A DNA stretch of 27,533 bases, from the NCBI GenBank assembly GCA_030141605.1, contig JAQGDQ010001459.1, positions 12,501 through 40,033 of the forward strand. Reading direction: 5' to 3'. Made by a program: the position numbers and the translations under genes. The first letter of the stretch is position 1. Each line of letters opens with the position of its first letter. Below the pieces are notes generated by a model. That model had not been told where the DNA came from. It saw only the letters and a program-made list of their open reading frames with translations, and searched no databases. This stretch comes from Tubiluchus corallicola (Eukaryota; Priapulida; Priapulimorpha; Priapulimorphida; Tubiluchidae). Below, piece by piece: positions 18,727-27,533 of the stretch.

Positions 18727-19110
18727 AAAGTTCATTTTTGAATCGAGGTTTAAAGGGGTGATGAGGGTTGAAAACTTTATTCGGTAGGTAAAGGGTTGAA
18801 GTCAGTTTCTTGATTTATATAAGTAATAAAAAGCTGATGTGTGATGAATTATATATCTGCTTCTAGTGTAAACACAAACTTTTGCAAAGACGTCAAAATG
18901 AAGACGATGAAAGCCAGGCTGCACCAATCGATAAGGAAATTTGAATGACAGTCAGAGTATCTTTAGTGTTTGGTTTATGAAAATGCAGGTTTGAAGAACT
19001 GAAAATGAGGAAGCCATACTAAGAGTGACGAAATAACTAATTTATTTTGATTTTGCATTGCAATGAGACTACGTATATGGCTCTCCAACGTGCAAAATAT
19101 GATGAAGAAA
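18727..19110. other. No recognised feature
   Basis: Unique-looking DNA between the SINE and repeat B copy 2; no protein-like frame. Confidence 0.45.
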
Positions 19111-19507
19111 ACAAAATTTAAAGGAAAGGTCAACCCTTTTAGGAAGTCAGGCTTATTTCAATGTTTACGAAAAATGTTAGAAGGATTTAATAATAAAACT
19201 GCAATAAGCGCCTCGTGTAATTAGTAAAATCACTTTAAAGCCACGATCCCTTCATGCTTGGGCGCTCCCATTTTCAAGACCCATTCTTCTTCCAATGACG
19301 TCATTCGTCTTGAAGAAAATCTTCATCAGAAGTATAATGACTTTTTGCAAAAACGTTAGGTAGATAATATCTTTGCACGAACTGCAAAAGTTTGAAATAG
19401 TCTAAACAACGCGCGCTAACGGAAAATCACGATGCGCTTACGAAAAGTCACGAAGTCTACCAGTTACGTCACGATTTCTATGTGAATGGCGGCAACCACC
19501 ACGCAAA
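19111..19507 (-). repeat. Interspersed repeat B, copy 2 (partner 4261-4710)
   Basis: Reverse-complement copy of 4261-4710. The best conserved block surrounds ccaatgacgtcattcgtc, and the end is gtgaatggcggcaaccac. It lacks about 50 bp present in copy 1. Confidence 0.85.
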
Positions 19508-19844
19508 CTAGAAACAATGAAATGTTTGTCAGTGGAAACAATGGTGTTATTTTTAGACATTGTTTAATCAATAATTACGGGCCCAGCTGGTGGCAATTGC
19601 AATAGCTTGAAACTAATTATGAAATTGCTTCTGAAATTAGCAAGGTATAATTAGGTAATTATTTAAAAAAAGGAAAGTGTTAATTGAAAGCAAGAATATT
19701 AAACAATGTGTTTTCAAGTCAAACTCGTTTATTGTCTGTCAGATCAGCTCCCGCTTGTTCAAAACGTTTTGCGATACGGCAACATAATTTTCTTTTTAGT
19801 TTATTGGAAAACAGAATTTATTAATTTAACTACTTGTCTGTCTG

Positions 19845-20095
19845 TCGGTTTGATATCCCGTTAGTTAGCCAGTCAGTTACTCAGTCAGTTCAGTTCAGTT
19901 CAGTCAGTCAGTCAGTCAGTTCAGTCGGTCGGTTGGTCAGTCGGTCAGTCGGTCGGTCGGTCGGTCGGTCAGTCAGTCAGTCAGTCAGTTAATCTGTTAG
20001 TCAGTTAATCAGTCCGTCAGCCAGTCACTTAGTCAATCAGTCAGTCAATCATTTAGTCAGTTAGTTGGTCAGGCAGTCTATCAGTCAATGCTCAG
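19845..20095. repeat. (CAGT)n/(CGGT)n microsatellite
   Basis: Runs of cagt and cggt tetramers with ttagtcagttaatcagt-type interruptions. The preceding 19508-19844 holds no recognised feature. Confidence 0.93.
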
Positions 20096-20655
20096 TTATT
20101 TACGTCAAACATGGGGACGTCACGGGTCACGTGATCAGTTAATTTGCTAGAACAACTCAGCATTTAGTTGCTCCACGCTGTTTTCCAGAAATATCAGGTG
20201 TAAACATGTAATTTAATTATATTAAGCTTATTTCACACTTGAGCGCGTTTTACGCTTCCATAGTTTATGTGTGTCTAGTAAAATTAGAGACAGTTTCAGC
20301 AAAATTTAATTATCTTGCAGAAATGTAAATAACATCTATTTTTTGAGCTTTTCATGGTTTTCGCAAAATCCACAACGTGATTACAGAATTTCACAGAAAG
20401 GCATGCCATTTTCTTAGCAGATTTGAAAAATAGGTTCAAAGGTGATCTATGCATGTCGATTTTGCCTTGTCACCGGTAGATGGCGCATTTTTTCTTCTGA
20501 GCTTCAATTTATAATGACAGACATGCTGCAGATACGGAACATTTTAAAACTAAGTTAGAATAGAATTAAGTAATGAAAATTTTTTTGGTATGTAGCGTGT
20601 TGCTTCGTTGATAATTCTGTATATTTATATAAATATGCTTATGCAAAAAATTAAT
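20096..20655. other. No recognised feature
   Basis: AT-rich DNA without gene or repeat structure. GGTCACGTGATCA lies near 20126. Confidence 0.45.
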
Positions 20656-20895
20656 TATGTAATTAATTACCTTCACAGATTACCAAGTGAAACACTAGTA
20701 AGAAATGGCAAACCAAAAACAACTTGGATAGCTAAGATAAATAAAGATGTTCAACAACTTCAACCAAATCTATCTTTAATAGTAGAAGAACTTGCGCTGC
20801 AGGTAGAAGTGGGTGGAGTACTCTAATAAATGTTGATACCTCAGTGTGAACAATAGCTGGAACGAGACCTTGAAGAAGATGAAGAAGAAGAAGTA
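20656..20895 (+). mobile_element. Non-LTR retrotransposon 3' end fragment with GAA tail
   Basis: The + frame reads HRLPSETLVRNGKPKTTWI, then AKINKDVQQL and RSGW-type residues after a frameshift near 20808. The (R/K)-G-(R/K)-P-(K/R)-TTW...D pattern is the extreme C-terminus of many LINE ORF2 proteins. A (GAA)n-like tail (about 20868-20894) ends the piece, comparable to the GAT tails of the fragments at 4955 and 5437. The 5' boundary is uncertain, and no reverse-transcriptase residues remain. Confidence 0.6.
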
Positions 20896-20935
20896 AGAAA
20901 TGGCATTAATTAGTTAAAAGTAAAAGTATTTTGTT

Positions 20936-21306
20936 TAACCAAATAATTAACTAATTAGTTAAAAATCTTAATTGAAAATTATACAAGAAGCCCTCTATTT
21001 GCAGGGCACAAAAGTACAAAAAATGTTAAATAAGTCTTTACACTATGTACATTAAATAAATTTCTTACTAAACAATCTGACAATTTTGCATTACGATTTA
21101 CTTATTCTAAATATATATCCAATATTTATAATCAATGTATAATCAATTTACGATAAGATCATTTTGGGTTACTTCTTTTACGATATCTATGTACATTTTA
21201 ATTTCATTAGTGTCTCTCTTTCTATAAATGTTTCGAATGTCATTATTTTCTAAGCTGCGTTCGAGATTTACTCTTATATCTTATAACTTTGCACATAACC
21301 AAATAA
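20936..21306 (-). mobile_element. 5'-truncated LINE 3' end with 11-bp target-site duplication
   Basis: About 320 bp (20960-21282) are the reverse complement of 26050-26350, the last codons and 3' UTR of the LINE at 25708. They include the region around the stop codon and gatgatcttatcgtaaattg. Identical 11-bp direct repeats taaccaaataa (20936-20946 and 21296-21306) flank the insert, the mark of target-primed reverse transcription. About 13 unmatched bases lie at the 5' junction. The tail has decayed to a ttaactaattagtt-like sequence. Confidence 0.87.
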
Positions 21307-21924
21307 AATGTACATACCTCCAAAATACCTTACATTAAATTAATATAACCTGCAATGCGCCATCTATCGTTGACAAGACAACATTAATTCGACATCCAAA
21401 TGTCATTAGATCATTATTTTCTCCTGTTTTTCTGACAGTGACATGATTATCTGCTATAAATAAAACAGAAGCTGCTATTGACTTGTTTACGTCATTATTT
21501 TTCCTGTGGTAAGTCGAGTATTTGTGATAATTGCCCTCTATGATCGTAAACAAGCACTAAATTAGGACATAAACCTGCTGAGGATGAATTTATGATTAAC
21601 GTTGAGTCGTAGTGTGGGTGGGCCATGCAGCTTTTTGGACAGGATATCAGCTTAATTCCAGTTATTCTTAAAGCTTTGCAGCTTTGTGTTGATAATCAAA
21701 CTAATCAAACAAGTTTAATTCGATCTTTTGTGCCTTGATGAGCCACAATCTGTTAGCTAACTGTCATTATGTTGTACTGTCAAAATGTTTTACCACGTGA
21801 TAAAACACGTTGCACGAAGGAGGTAGTTCTCTTGCTTTATCACTTAGAGTAGCCAGATCAGTCAATTCACTATAGAGCAGGAAATAATTGAATTTTATTG
21901 CTTAAAGCAAAACCCAATCTTAAA
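21307..21924. other. No recognised feature
   Basis: Short chance frames only (for example 21335-21553 on the minus strand). Two CACGT words (ccacgtgat and aaacacgtt) lie near 21793-21808. Confidence 0.45.
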
Positions 21925-22513
21925 CTGCATGTCAAAACAATTTACTCTTTAAAATATTGAAAGGGAACATGCTAGTTTTTCAAAAATGACTTACGTGAAA
22001 GAATTATTACCACACAAACATAATTTCACGTTCGCCCCACTAGTTCTTCATGAATTTTGCCATTCGCTAGTTAGACGGGCACTGGCGCCTGCCTTTCGGA
22101 AACGCATTGCACAAAAACAGGTGCTGTATCTCTCAGTTCAGATGTGTGTGTTCGTTTGTGACGAACTGCACACGTTCGACAGCTCATGCGTGAGCACAGC
22201 GGTAAATTTGAAATTCAAATTCTCATCTTAACATTTACCTAGTTTAGTACAACATACTGAATAGCTTACAGTAGCACTGTACTTCAATTTTCGCTTTCAC
22301 AAACACGTGCAACACGCTAGTGGAATATTTTTGCTGTTGAAAATTATGTTAGTTTGTGATGTCATCAATAGCTGGGCTCGTACGCCCTTAATTAAGTTTT
22401 TAATTTATTTAGTTATCAGAAACGCTTTTGCAGTATTGATTGTGTTAAAATGTATAACTTTATCGTATTTGAAAATGGTGCAGTATATGAAAAATCAGTT
22501 TGTCTTCCTTTAA
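21925..22513 (-). repeat. Interspersed repeat A, copy 2 (partner 13822-14382)
   Basis: Reverse-complement copy of the intronic repeat, about 590 bp. It carries a short extra piece near 22045-22065 (ttcatgaattttgcc) absent from copy 1. Overlapping frames differ between copies, arguing for a non-coding, non-autonomous element. Confidence 0.88.
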
Positions 22514-22523
22514 TCAAAAAAGC

Positions 22524-22596
22524 AGGCTCCCTTGCGAGTGGGTGTGGTTTGAAAGATATGTGATATACGTCATCAGGTTCGACTCCCCGAAGGTTT
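22524..22596 (+). other. Possible degenerate tRNA-like head (perfect B box)
   Basis: GGTTCGACTCC at 22576-22586 fits the polymerase III B-box consensus exactly. About 45 nt upstream, ttgcgagtggg is only a poor A box, and the acceptor stem does not pair convincingly. It could be a worn tRNA-derived SINE head or chance. It is not a functional tRNA gene as far as I can fold it. Confidence 0.2.
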
Positions 22597-23096
22597 CAAT
22601 TTTTGTCCTGTTCGAAGCACTTACAAGTTGCATTTTGAAGATTTCCGTGTCTTGCCTTCAAATTTAACGTCCTTTTCGAATCCTATTTTAACGTCCTGTT
22701 TCGAAGCTTTGCACGTCAGATTTTCAAAGACGTTGTGCGTCCTGTTTTGTCAGAATTCAAAGATTTCCTGCTAAAACGTCTACTTTTCATGAGTCGTCTG
22801 TTTGTTGCAACAATGTTTCATCATTAAGTGACATGGAAGTCGTCCATTGCTTATTTTTTCTGACCACGTTTATTTCTGACCACTTGGTCTTGTCACGTGA
22901 CCTACTTAACTGTGGTGTGACATTTATCGCCACTTGCCAGATTAAATGTGGGTCAGTCACTTTAAGAAAGACACAAGAGCATATTTGGGCGATATTTAAA
23001 GACCAAATTAAGTGTACAAAATGATGTAAAGCTTTTAAAACGGTTGCAATTTGGTGAGTTTAATCACTTGTGGCGCTGCAGTCGTGCAACTCATTG
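22597..23096. other. Degenerate direct repeats, no gene
   Basis: A motif like cgtcctgtttcgaag recurs loosely near 22605, 22670, 22695 and 22738 with ttttcaaag-type words between, suggesting an old tandem repeat. The remainder shows nothing recognisable. Confidence 0.4.
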
Positions 23097-23624
23097 CAGT
23101 GGCGGCTCGTGCGTAGGTACTGTAGAACTGCAGCACCTCCCCCCCTATTTTCAGTCAATATTATCGATAATGTTCAATATAATAGTCTTTTTCTTTAGTA
23201 CTTTCTTTATACTTGCACGGAACCAGAGCACGTGAGGGTAGTACTGTTTGCTTCACAGCTCAGCACAGGGTGTGTTTGGCTGTTGTACGTATGCTGCCAT
23301 GTGCAGATGCATTGCTAGCGTCTGCTGTTAGGTAGAGAAAGTACTGTCGCTCACACAGTTTGTTGTCAGTTGTCACGTACTTGCCGTGAATGGATCGAGC
23401 TCGAACTGCCACAGTTTATGCTATTAATAAGCATTTTTTCTTTACGATTTTGATAAGTTTATGTATAAACTTTCATATGTTTGTTTGCTTGTTTGTTTGA
23501 AATTACGATTACAAATTACAACATTAAAATTACATATGTTTGTTTTGTTTTACACAGTACTGAAACAATAGCTAAAATTTTCTGAAGCAGCACCCCCACT
23601 TATTTTAGGTACGAGCCGCCACTG
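23097..23624 (+). mobile_element. hAT-type MITE, copy 2 (partner 7989-8511)
   Basis: It begins CAGTGGCGGCTCGTGC and ends ACGAGCCGCCACTG, near-perfect terminal inverted repeats, with subterminal gcagcacc/ggtgctgc pairs on both sides. Flanks ctcattg (23090-23096) and ttcattg (23625-23631) are a worn direct repeat. Its ends are better preserved than those of copy 1. No transposase is encoded, so mobilisation must have been in trans. Confidence 0.87.
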
Positions 23625-24125
23625 TTCATTGTCCTTAAAGTTAGACCCAGTAGCAGGGGGAAAACGTGGTGCAAGTAAAGACATGTCTTATAACCGCTCT
23701 TCCTCCCAATTAGAAGAGGGGAAAAGGAAGTGGTTGTTTAATTGGGCAGCGTCCACACGCTGGCTTCATTACCGGAGAGAGAAGTTTGCTTACGAAGCTG
23801 CTGCCAATTTGTATTTCAGTTAACTCTTTGCTTACGGGTGCTGTGTGAAGGGTATGGAGTGAAAACACGAAGCAATTAGAGGGTGTTGGGGGATTGGAAA
23901 ATTCTGGTTGAGGAAATAACGAGAAAATTGAGATGGTACCGAGAGGGAAAGTGATTAAGGATGAGAAAATGGAGCGAGAAGAAAGGGAAGGAATGTAGAT
24001 GAAGCAAGAGAGAAGTAAAAAAGTAAAAAGTATGATAAAAGTAAGCAATAGCTGCGTTGAGGAGACGAAATCAAGCAAAGGGAGGGGGTGACAAAGGAAA
24101 GGGAAAATGAGGGACTGACCGTTAC
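23625..24125. other. No gene; purine-rich stretch
   Basis: From about 23840 to 24115 the + strand is dominated by A and G (gagaaaatggagcgag-like), which opens a Phe/Leu/Ser-rich minus-strand frame of 139 codons (24129-23710) with no domain. I treat it as compositional. Confidence 0.45.
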
Positions 24126-24178
24126 ACAAGTTTCATACAGCCTTAAGTTTGTTTTAGATAAGGCTGTATGAAACTTGT
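24126..24178. repeat. 20-bp perfect inverted repeat (hairpin), arms reused at 24229
   Basis: acaagtttcatacagcctta (24126-24145) and its exact reverse complement (24159-24178) surround a 13-nt loop. The left arm plus agtttg recurs directly at 24229-24254 with one change (gcc to gtc) and leads straight into the 24-bp array. Confidence 0.93.
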
Positions 24179-24255
24179 AAATTTGAAACTTCAACGATAA
24201 CCTTTAAGTACAGTGGAATTTTAAGTATACAAGTTTCATACAGTCTTAAGTTTGT

Positions 24256-25020
24256 CTAGCTGTTTTAGCTTTAAGAGTTCTAGCTGTTTTAGCTTTAAGA
24301 GTTCTAGCTGTTTTAACTTTAAGAGTTCTAGCTGTTTTAGCTTTAAGAGTACTAGCTGTTTTAGCTTTAAGAGTTCTAGCTGATTTAACTTTAAGAGTAC
24401 TAGCTGTTTTAGCTTTAAGAGTACTAGCTGTTTTAGCTTTAAGAGTTCTAGCTGTTTTAGCTTTAAGAGTTCTAGCTGTTTTAGCTTTAAGAGTTCTAGC
24501 TGATTTAACTTTAAGAGTACTAGCTGTTTTAGCTTTAAGAGTACTAGCTGTTTTAGCTTTAAGAGTACTAGCTGTTTTAGCTTTAAGAGTTCTAGCTGTT
24601 TTAGCTTTAAGAGTTCTAGCTGTTTTAGCTTTAAGAGTTCTAGCTGTTTTAACTTTAAGAGTTCTAGCTGTTTTAGCTTTAAGAGTACTAGCTGTTTTAG
24701 CTTTAAGAGTACTAGCTGTTTTAGCTTTAAGAGTTCTAGCTGATTTAACTTTAAGAGTTCTAGCTGTTTTAGCTTTAAGAGTACTAGCTGTTTTAGCTTT
24801 AAGAGTACTAGCTGTTTTAGCTTTAAGAGTACTAGCTGTTTTAGCTTTAGGAGTACTAGCTGTTTTAGCTTTAAGAGTACTAGCTGTTTTAGCTTTAAGA
24901 GTTCTAGCTGTTTTAGCTTTAAGAGTACTAGCTGTTGTAGCTTTAAGAGTTCTAGCTGTTTTAGCTTTAAGAGTTCTAGCTGTTTTAGCTTTAAGAGTTC
25001 TAGCTGTTGTAGCTTTAAGA
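24256..25020. repeat. 24-bp minisatellite, about 32 units
   Basis: Each unit reads CTAGCTGTTTTAGCTTTAAG then agtt or agta. Variant sites are t/a before ctag, gTttta/gAttta and agc/aac; these travel in recurring combinations, indicating block duplication. The unit is eight codons long, so two forward frames (VLAVLALR and SSSCFSFK periods) and two reverse frames (for example LKLKQLEL) stay open throughout. No start codon, splice signal or flanking exon supports coding. The last unit runs into cgctttcgacg at 25021. Confidence 0.96.
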
Positions 25021-25022
25021 CG

Positions 25023-25382
25023 CTTTCGACGATTAAGACGATGTTTTAGGTTTATAACAGTAAAGAGTTCTCTTGTATTTTAACTGTGTTCATTGCATTA
25101 CAATTTGTGTTGTCTAAATTGTGCCCTACTGGCTCTCAAGAAATATTTTAAAAGATAAACAAAACAAGTTCAGCGAGATGTGCCTGTAAACAAACATTAG
25201 GCGGGAAATGTCAACACAACATCACAATTTCCTCTCAATAAAGCCAAACAACAAGCTTTCTTTACTGTTTAGACTTCAGTAGGTTCGTCAACACTGGCAA
25301 CTAATTCTGTAATTATGATCCGGGGGCGTACAAAAACCGGACGAATCCGACACACGGTCGACATTAGTGCCGGGTAGGTTAA
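25023..25382. other. No recognised feature
   Basis: Sequence between the minisatellite and the E-box cluster; CpG content rises after 25320 (ccgggggcgtac, ccggacg). No protein-like frame. Confidence 0.4.
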
Positions 25383-25522
25383 CACCTGATGCGGACAAAG
25401 AGTCGAGTTGCGCTTATGGCAGGTAAAAGCCACACAGGTGAGGAAATCATAGTCGATTTGCCTGGATGCCTTTATGCCACCTGTGCAGTCGGATCTCTTT
25501 CATGCTAATGTTTTCACACCTG
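25383..25522. promoter_or_regulatory. Cluster of CACCTG/CAGGTG E-boxes
   Basis: CACCTG occurs at 25383-25388, 25478-25483 and 25517-25522, and CAGGTG at 25435-25440; CAGGTA at about 25420 and TACCTG at about 25530 are near-matches. Four exact sites in 140 bp is dense. CAGGTG is the core bound by Snail/ZEB-type zinc fingers and some bHLH factors in animals. No target gene is visible nearby, so a regulatory role is inference. Confidence 0.25.
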
Positions 25523-25707
25523 TCTTTCTTACCTGTTCAATTCAATATTTTAAATTCATTTTCCAGCCTGTTTAGATGTGGGTCAAGTTTCCAATTTGGT
25601 ATAGTAACAGGGTTCAGTGGAAATGATAACATTAATGCCTATTGTTACCAGTGTCGATGTAGTGTTTAAAATATAAAAAGGTTAGATTTAGATACACTTT
25701 ATTTCAG

Positions 25708-26378
25708 GTAAAAACCCACAATATTAACACATACGTCAAATATAATAAAAATGAAGTGGGCAAATACATCAAAGTTTTATGGAGTAGAAAAATACAACAT
25801 GTAAACCAGTTGACCGGTAATCCACGAGAGTTAATACCTGTATTTACAACACCATTAGATATACCAGTCAGTAAATATGACAGATTTATAGAAACAAGTG
25901 CGCTAGCTCTTCTACTTGGAAGAGGCTGCAAATCATTTAAATACAGGATAGGTATAACTGATTCAGTTCTGTGTGTTTGCAGTTTGGGCAGTCAAACCCC
26001 AGAACATTTAATTTTTCATTGTCCGTTACCATTGGTTAGACAAGATGTAAGAGTGAATCTCGAACGCGGCTTAGAAAATAATGACATTCGAAACATTTAC
26101 AGAAAGAGAGACACTAATGTAATTAAAATGTATATAGATATTGTAAAAGAAGTAACCCAAGATGATCTTATCGTAAATTGATTATACATTGATTATAAAT
26201 ATTGGATATATATTTAGAATAAGTAAATCGTAATGCAAAATTGTCAGCTTGTTTAGTAAGAAATTTATTTAATGTACATAATGTAAAGACTTATTTAACA
26301 TTTTTGTGTTCTTGTGCCCTGCAAATAGAGGATTCTTGTATAATTTTCAATAAAGATTTTTAATAATAATAATAATAA
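25708..26378 (+). mobile_element. Non-LTR retrotransposon C-terminus, 3' UTR and (TAA)n tail
   Basis: The + frame is open from upstream of 25708 to the stop at 26179-26181. It includes a run ending RFIETSALALLLGRGCKSFK and the motif CVCSLGSQTPEHLIFHCP. The CxC...ExxxH...C pattern is the cysteine/histidine knuckle found after the RNase H region in several LINE clades. There is no catalytic domain and no convincing ATG, so this is a 5'-truncated copy. The 3' UTR ends with aataaagatt and (TAA)n at about 26362-26378. The same 3' end is present at 20936-21306 on the minus strand, proving a dispersed family. Confidence 0.8.
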
Positions 26379-26426
26379 GACACACACATACAATTAAAAA
26401 TACTACGTATGTACAATAGCTAGCAC

Positions 26427-26428
<2 letters not shown>

Positions 26429-26525
<97 letters not shown>

Positions 26526-26540
26526 CACACACACACACAC
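26429..26540. repeat. (CA)n microsatellite
   Basis: About 110 bp of CA dinucleotides with one cccc interruption at about 26523. The Val/Cys minus-strand frame is an artefact. Confidence 0.98.
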
Positions 26541-27020
26541 AAAATACTACCACAGTAAAATTATACACAGATGAAAAATTTGGCAAAATATACGTATAAG
26601 ATTGAAAGATTAAAGTTAATAGACGCTTTCTGTATATAGCTGATTTATTCTCTATTAATAAATTTTAGATAAAAAGATACAATCACCGTTAAAAATTTCA
26701 TTTATCAAACTATTAAAAAGATGCAAGTTGTGCTGAAGTGCTAAGCAATGAAAATCTGTACGAACAAACATGAATATAATAGAATTCGTTTGATTTTGAG
26801 GCTACAGTTGGAGAAAGTGCGAATCAATTTGTTCCATCTGATATAAAAGAGAAACAAAAATCTCTCGATGTCTTTGATGTTTAGTAATTAAATCTAGCCA
26901 AGGCCCCTCTCGTCGATTGTGAGCTCATAGAGTTTGCATAATTGTTAAACACCTCTGATTGTCACGACGTGGAGTAAGGTAAAGGAACAAGCCAGTTATA
27001 CCTGCCTAAATGTGTGTTAA
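26541..27020. other. No recognised feature
   Basis: AT-rich DNA between the CA and CT tracts; no protein-like frame or copy elsewhere in the window. Confidence 0.5.

Positions 27021-27533
<513 letters not shown>

Noticed and set aside
23710-24129. 139-codon minus-strand frame rich in Phe, Leu and Ser
   Set aside because: Arises from a purine-rich + strand; no domain, no splice or start context.

Overview
This window is animal nuclear DNA, AT-rich and packed with repeats. Long tetranucleotide, (CT)n and (CA)n microsatellites, remnants of non-LTR retrotransposons, a tRNA-derived SINE, hAT-type and TA-inserting MITEs, two long minisatellites and widely spaced exons all point to a metazoan with a large, repeat-rich genome, most likely a non-vertebrate. 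Nothing in the sequence allows a species call. There are no bacterial operons, CRISPR arrays or rRNA genes.

One host gene is supported, on the + strand: a small internal exon (11109-11235) and a terminal exon (14582-15688). Their reading phases match, and together they encode about 410 residues of what looks like the cytoplasmic tail of a single-pass membrane protein: a basic stop-transfer-like start, a cysteine-rich patch, a lysine cluster, a YAEI tyrosine motif and a hydrophobic C-terminus. I do not recognise the family. The membrane-spanning and extracellular exons were not found. The 3.3-kb intron between the two exons holds a MITE, an internally deleted hAT transposon, a 22-bp minisatellite of about 41 units and a 560-bp interspersed repeat.

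Layout. 1-3041: three microsatellite fields separated by featureless DNA. 3590-6245: two promoter-like patches, a reverse-transcriptase relic, interspersed repeat B (copy 1) and two tandem 3' LINE ends. 6800-7302: a foldback MITE with a triplicated end. 7572-9430: a 265-bp, about 96% identical inverted repeat enclosing a hAT MITE. 10300-11060: GTTT-rich DNA and an 88-bp tandem repeat. 11109-15688: the receptor-like gene. 15863-16316: a TA-flanked MITE, a repeat A fragment and a palindrome. 16317-18407: mostly featureless. 18408-18726: a minus-strand tRNA-derived SINE. 19111-23624: repeat B copy 2, a CAGT microsatellite, two LINE 3' ends (one with an 11-bp target duplication), repeat A copy 2 and the second hAT MITE. 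24126-25020: a perfect hairpin followed by a 24-bp minisatellite of about 32 units. 25708-26378: a LINE C-terminus with its 3' tail. 26429-27533: (CA)n and (CT)n.

Most long open frames here (the tetranucleotide fields, both CT tracts, the 22-bp array) are by-products of repeats without stop codons and are not annotated as genes. No metabolic or defence system is visible. The points of most interest are the receptor tail, the hAT insertion at the edge of the 22-bp array, the long inverted repeat and the hairpin-seeded 24-bp array.
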